NCBI RefSeq assembly: GCF_016592555.1 | Contig: NZ_AP014546.1 | Coordinates: forward strand, 1,994,501-2,058,500 | Reading direction: 5' to 3' | Source of the DNA: Neptunomonas japonica JAMM 1380 | Lineage (GTDB): Bacteria; Pseudomonadota; Gammaproteobacteria; Pseudomonadales; Balneatricaceae | DNA: 64,000 nucleotides | Part shown: positions 61,763-64,000 of the stretch, in pieces | Position numbering within the stretch: the first letter of the stretch is position 1 | How the letters are laid out: each line of letters begins with the position of its first letter | Notes under the pieces: generated by a model | The model's input: the letters and a program-made list of their open reading frames with translations, nothing else | Told to the model about the DNA's origin: nothing | Database searches by the model: none | Translations under genes and position numbers: made by a program

Positions 61763-62620
61763 GTGATGCATCGTATCCCTTCAGAGCCTAAGACAAACCC
61801 TCAGTTTGGTACTGCGGTAAGCCGTAGACCTATCGGCGTTTTTGATTCTGGCGTTGGCGGTTTATCGATTATTAAGGTCATTCAGCAATACTTGCCCAAT
61901 GAAGACATTGTCTATATCGCTGATCAAGCGTTCGCGCCATATGGTGGTCAAACTGAGGAAACCATTACGCAGAGATCGCAGTATCTTGTTAATTCGCTGA
62001 TAGAAAAAAACTGCAAAGCGATAGTAATCGCCTGTAATACTGCAACCGCAGTTTCAATAGCCCGCCTTCGTGCAACAGCTTCGATCCCCATTATTGGTAT
62101 TGAACCGGGTATTAAACCTGCCGCTTTACGAAGTGAAACCGGTGTTATTGGTATTTTAGCAACACCCCAAACATTAAAAAGTACAGCATTTCTAGACTTA
62201 AAGGAGCGCTTTACTAAAAATGTAAACATTGAGTCACAAGCATGCCCGCGCTTTGTTGAATTAATAGAAAAGGGTGTCTTTTATGGTGATGAAGTTAAAT
62301 CTGCTGTATCAGATTACGTTGCTCCTTTATTAGAAAAGCAAGCTGACCAAATTGTTTTGGGCTGTACACATTATTCTTTTCTAACGAATGAAATAAGCCG
62401 GTTATTACAGGGTAAGGCAGCGATTATCGATACAGCTCATCCGGTTGTCGTGGAATTGGAAAGGGTATTAGATAAACACCATCTTATAAATGATAGTGTA
62501 CTCAGGAATACGTTGTATTTCACGTCGGGAGATCCTTATAAGTCTTCAAGAGTAATGAGTCAGCTATTAGGAAATAATGTTCATGTATACGCTTTGTCCA
62601 AATTTTTCCTTGAGGAATAG
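61763..62620 (+). CDS. murI: Glutamate racemase-like protein (MurI family)
   Basis: This 285-residue aspartate/glutamate racemase-superfamily protein has both catalytic cysteines, in VIACNTATAVS (C91) and LGCTHYSFL (C201), with IGVFDSGVGGLSIIK and PIIGIEPGIKPAA. The substrate loop reads ADQAFAPYGGQTEE, somewhat unlike the common ADSAxxPYGxKS form. The GTG at 61763 or the ATG at 61766 could serve as start. It may supply D-glutamate for peptidoglycan; the unusual neighbours leave open a related racemase role. Confidence 0.82.
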   Translation: MMHRIPSEPKTNPQFGTAVSRRPIGVFDSGVGGLSIIKVIQQYLPNEDIVYIADQAFAPYGGQTEETITQRSQYLVNSLIEKNCKAIVIACNTATAVSIARLRATASIPIIGIEPGIKPAALRSETGVIGILATPQTLKSTAFLDLKERFTKNVNIESQACPRFVELIEKGVFYGDEVKSAVSDYVAPLLEKQADQIVLGCTHYSFLTNEISRLLQGKAAIIDTAHPVVVELERVLDKHHLINDSVLRNTLYFTSGDPYKSSRVMSQLLGNNVHVYALSKFFLEE

Positions 62621-62627
62621 AGCTATT

Positions 62628-63695
62628 TTAGCGCTTAATAAAACCGGTTATATCTTCAATTTTACCGCTTAATTCACTCTTATAACCCGCCAAATTTTGC
62701 ACTTCATTATGAAAAAGATCACTTTTTATAATCTCTATAAATTGGCTCACGGATGCTTTTTGGAGGCTTTTCTGATGACAAACAAATACGTAATCTTCGC
62801 TACATATAGGGATAAATCCGAGCCCAAATTGATATGCTGCCTGCTCAACACCAAAACCTACATCGGCCATACCCGCAGCAATATAAGCAGCAACCGCAGA
62901 ATGGGTGAACTCACGATTGTTATAACCCTCGATATTATCCGCACATACACCTTCATTTTTTACTAGTTGGTCGAGTAGTGCGCGAGTACCTGAGTCCTCT
63001 TGACGATTAATAAACCTAATGCCCTCGTGTGTTAAGTCCTGTATTGAATGAATGTTTAAGGGATTGTCTTTTTTGATCATTAGTCCTTGTTGTCGTGATA
63101 TAAAACGAATTACTTTGTGAGACCGAGGCTTGAGGAGTTGTTGGTAGCGTTCTATTAACGAGGGAATAACAACACCGGCTGGCATATGAAACCCTGCAAT
63201 ATCACAAGCATCACGATTAAGTGCTGTCAGCGCCTCTAAGGGGCTGCTGTATTGCAGGTCAAGCTGTAAACCTTCGCAAACATCAGGTAAAAGGGCTACA
63301 GCGTAACCGTGGCTTGCTTGAATACGCAGCAGTGGCGTGAGGTTGACGAGCGCTTTTTGTATTTCTACGTTGAGTTCTGATGCCAAATTAGCCATTTGTG
63401 GTTGAAAACGAGCCATTACGCGTTGTTCTGCCCACAGTAGTTTATCTCCTAGCGGGGTAAGTGTTGCCCCTCTGCCTTTTTCGAGCTTAACTAACTGAGC
63501 CCCAAAAAAATCAGCCCACTTATTGAGCATATTCCAAGCATGACGATAAGAAATACCAGCAGACTCAGAGGCAGCGGTAAGCTTTTTGTGCTGATTAATG
63601 GCTGCCAATAAGCGAAAGAGCTGTGGATCCAGTGTATTTCCAGCTTCATCTCGAAACGACCAAGTAGGATCGATATGTATTCTTTTACCAGGCAT
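62628..63695 (-). CDS. ModE-type helix-turn-helix regulator with periplasmic-binding-fold sensor domain
   Basis: This 355-residue protein has an N-terminal LysR/ModE-like winged helix (LFRLLAAINQHKKLTAASES, AGISYRHAWNMLNKWADFFG, LEKGRGATLTPLG) and a C-terminal domain resembling PBP-like sensors (about 120-350; DACDIAGFHMPAGV, GIRFINRQEDSGTRALLDQL, AAGMADVGFGVEQAAYQFGL). This architecture is common for regulators of molybdate/tungstate uptake or molybdenum enzymes. No such genes are visible, but a gene begins at 63885 in the opposite direction. It is convergent with murI. Confidence 0.85.
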   Translation of the reverse strand: MPGKRIHIDPTWSFRDEAGNTLDPQLFRLLAAINQHKKLTAASESAGISYRHAWNMLNKWADFFGAQLVKLEKGRGATLTPLGDKLLWAEQRVMARFQPQMANLASELNVEIQKALVNLTPLLRIQASHGYAVALLPDVCEGLQLDLQYSSPLEALTALNRDACDIAGFHMPAGVVIPSLIERYQQLLKPRSHKVIRFISRQQGLMIKKDNPLNIHSIQDLTHEGIRFINRQEDSGTRALLDQLVKNEGVCADNIEGYNNREFTHSAVAAYIAAGMADVGFGVEQAAYQFGLGFIPICSEDYVFVCHQKSLQKASVSQFIEIIKSDLFHNEVQNLAGYKSELSGKIEDITGFIKR

Positions 63696-63813
63696 TAACG
63701 TATCTCGTTCTTAGAAAAACCCATTGATTACTCAGCTGTTCAAATAGGTAGTAAAGTGCATATATAGTGAGTATTAATCAATTTATTAGCATTCAATGCC
63801 TGTATTTTCACAT

Positions 63814-63841
63814 AAATTCATAATATGCACAAAAATTCATA
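63814..63841. repeat. Paired direct repeats in the divergent promoter region
   Basis: AAATTCATA occurs at 63814-63822 and 63833-63841, 19 bases apart (about two helical turns), between the ModE/PBP regulator and the gene starting at 63885. This spacing suits a regulator binding one face of the DNA. AT-richness makes chance possible. Confidence 0.35.
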
Positions 63842-63884
63842 TTTTTTGTATCCCTTGGGAATGGTAATTTATCAGGTATAAAGT

Positions 63885-64000
63885 ATGACAGGTGGATTTA
63901 TAAGGGTTTCATTATTCAAATTTATTCCCTTTAAAAGCCTGTCCACAATAAAGCTATTAAATTCAGTAGCACTAATAACAAGATCTCTGACAGAAACTGA
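63885..64000 (+). CDS. Start of an unidentified gene, truncated by the window edge
   Basis: From an ATG at 63885, with AGGTATAAAG upstream, the frame is open to the end of the window (about 38 residues: MTGGFIRVSLFKFIPFKSLS, then TIKLLNSVALIT). The segment is basic then hydrophobic and may lead into a membrane helix, as in sensor kinases or chemoreceptors. Too little is present to assign a function. Confidence 0.4.
   Translation, partial: MTGGFIRVSLFKFIPFKSLSTIKLLNSVALITRSLTET

Overview
The window reads as a chromosomal segment of a marine gammaproteobacterium, most likely of the Oceanospirillales type (Neptunomonas/Amphritea/Marinobacterium-like). This placement is inference from gene content: a DctPQM TRAP transporter, class I PhaC, MiaE, AcnB, a B12 riboswitch-led cobalamin operon, many diguanylate cyclases and a PEP-CTERM protein, at moderate to low GC. 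I saw no rRNA, tRNA, CRISPR array, prophage or intact insertion sequence.

Layout. (1) 1-10956: a 5'-truncated LysR gene and a 3-hydroxyisobutyrate-dehydrogenase-like gene, then an RpiR regulator divergent from a seven-gene operon: TRAP transporter (dctP, dctQ, dctM), N-formylglutamate amidohydrolase-family enzyme, glutamine-synthetase-like ligase, aldehyde dehydrogenase and GMC alcohol oxidase/dehydrogenase. Together these suggest uptake of a small amine, probably an amino alcohol, and breakdown through gamma-glutamyl intermediates. (2) 11161-14150: a sparse, AT-rich accessory stretch with a PEP-CTERM protein, a YqiA-like esterase, a small lipoprotein and a possible gene remnant. (3) 14157-15800: a lone fatty acyl-CoA ligase. 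(4) 15965-27411: promoter, cobalamin riboswitch, btuB, an unknown membrane protein and nine late-pathway cobalamin genes, tightly packed with ATGA/GTGA-type overlaps. No corrin-ring genes are present, so the cluster supports salvage or late assembly, or works with ring genes elsewhere.

(5) 27376-34707: a PHP-glycosyltransferase fusion, a 39-residue CCGSCGG microprotein, a NYN-domain protein, a DUF2185-like protein and acnB. (6) 35011-39282: an unusual co-oriented signalling module made of a helical unknown, a receiver-like protein with an 11-copy 9-bp repeat linker and an apparent frameshift, a probable degenerate roadblock protein, a canonical roadblock/LC7 protein, a PAS protein and a PhnD-like binding protein with no signal peptide. 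It is followed by a convergent PAS-GGDEF gene. This module is my best candidate for an undescribed system. (7) 40437-50556: miaE, lpxH, ppiB, glnS, an NMT1-GGDEF hybrid sensor, a DUF3754-type protein, phaC and a PAS-PAS-GGDEF protein. (8) 50783-58649: a small protein, a MocR-type regulator apparently frameshifted at an A8 tract, a LysE exporter, a patatin, phnX, ndh and an ABC exporter. (9) 58792-64000: a secreted His/Tyr/Arg-rich protein, a three-gene group (sodium:solute symporter, divergent metallophosphoesterase homologue, MurI-like racemase), a ModE-HTH/periplasmic-binding-fold regulator and the start of a further gene.

Functions come from reading protein motifs and gene order; no database search was possible.
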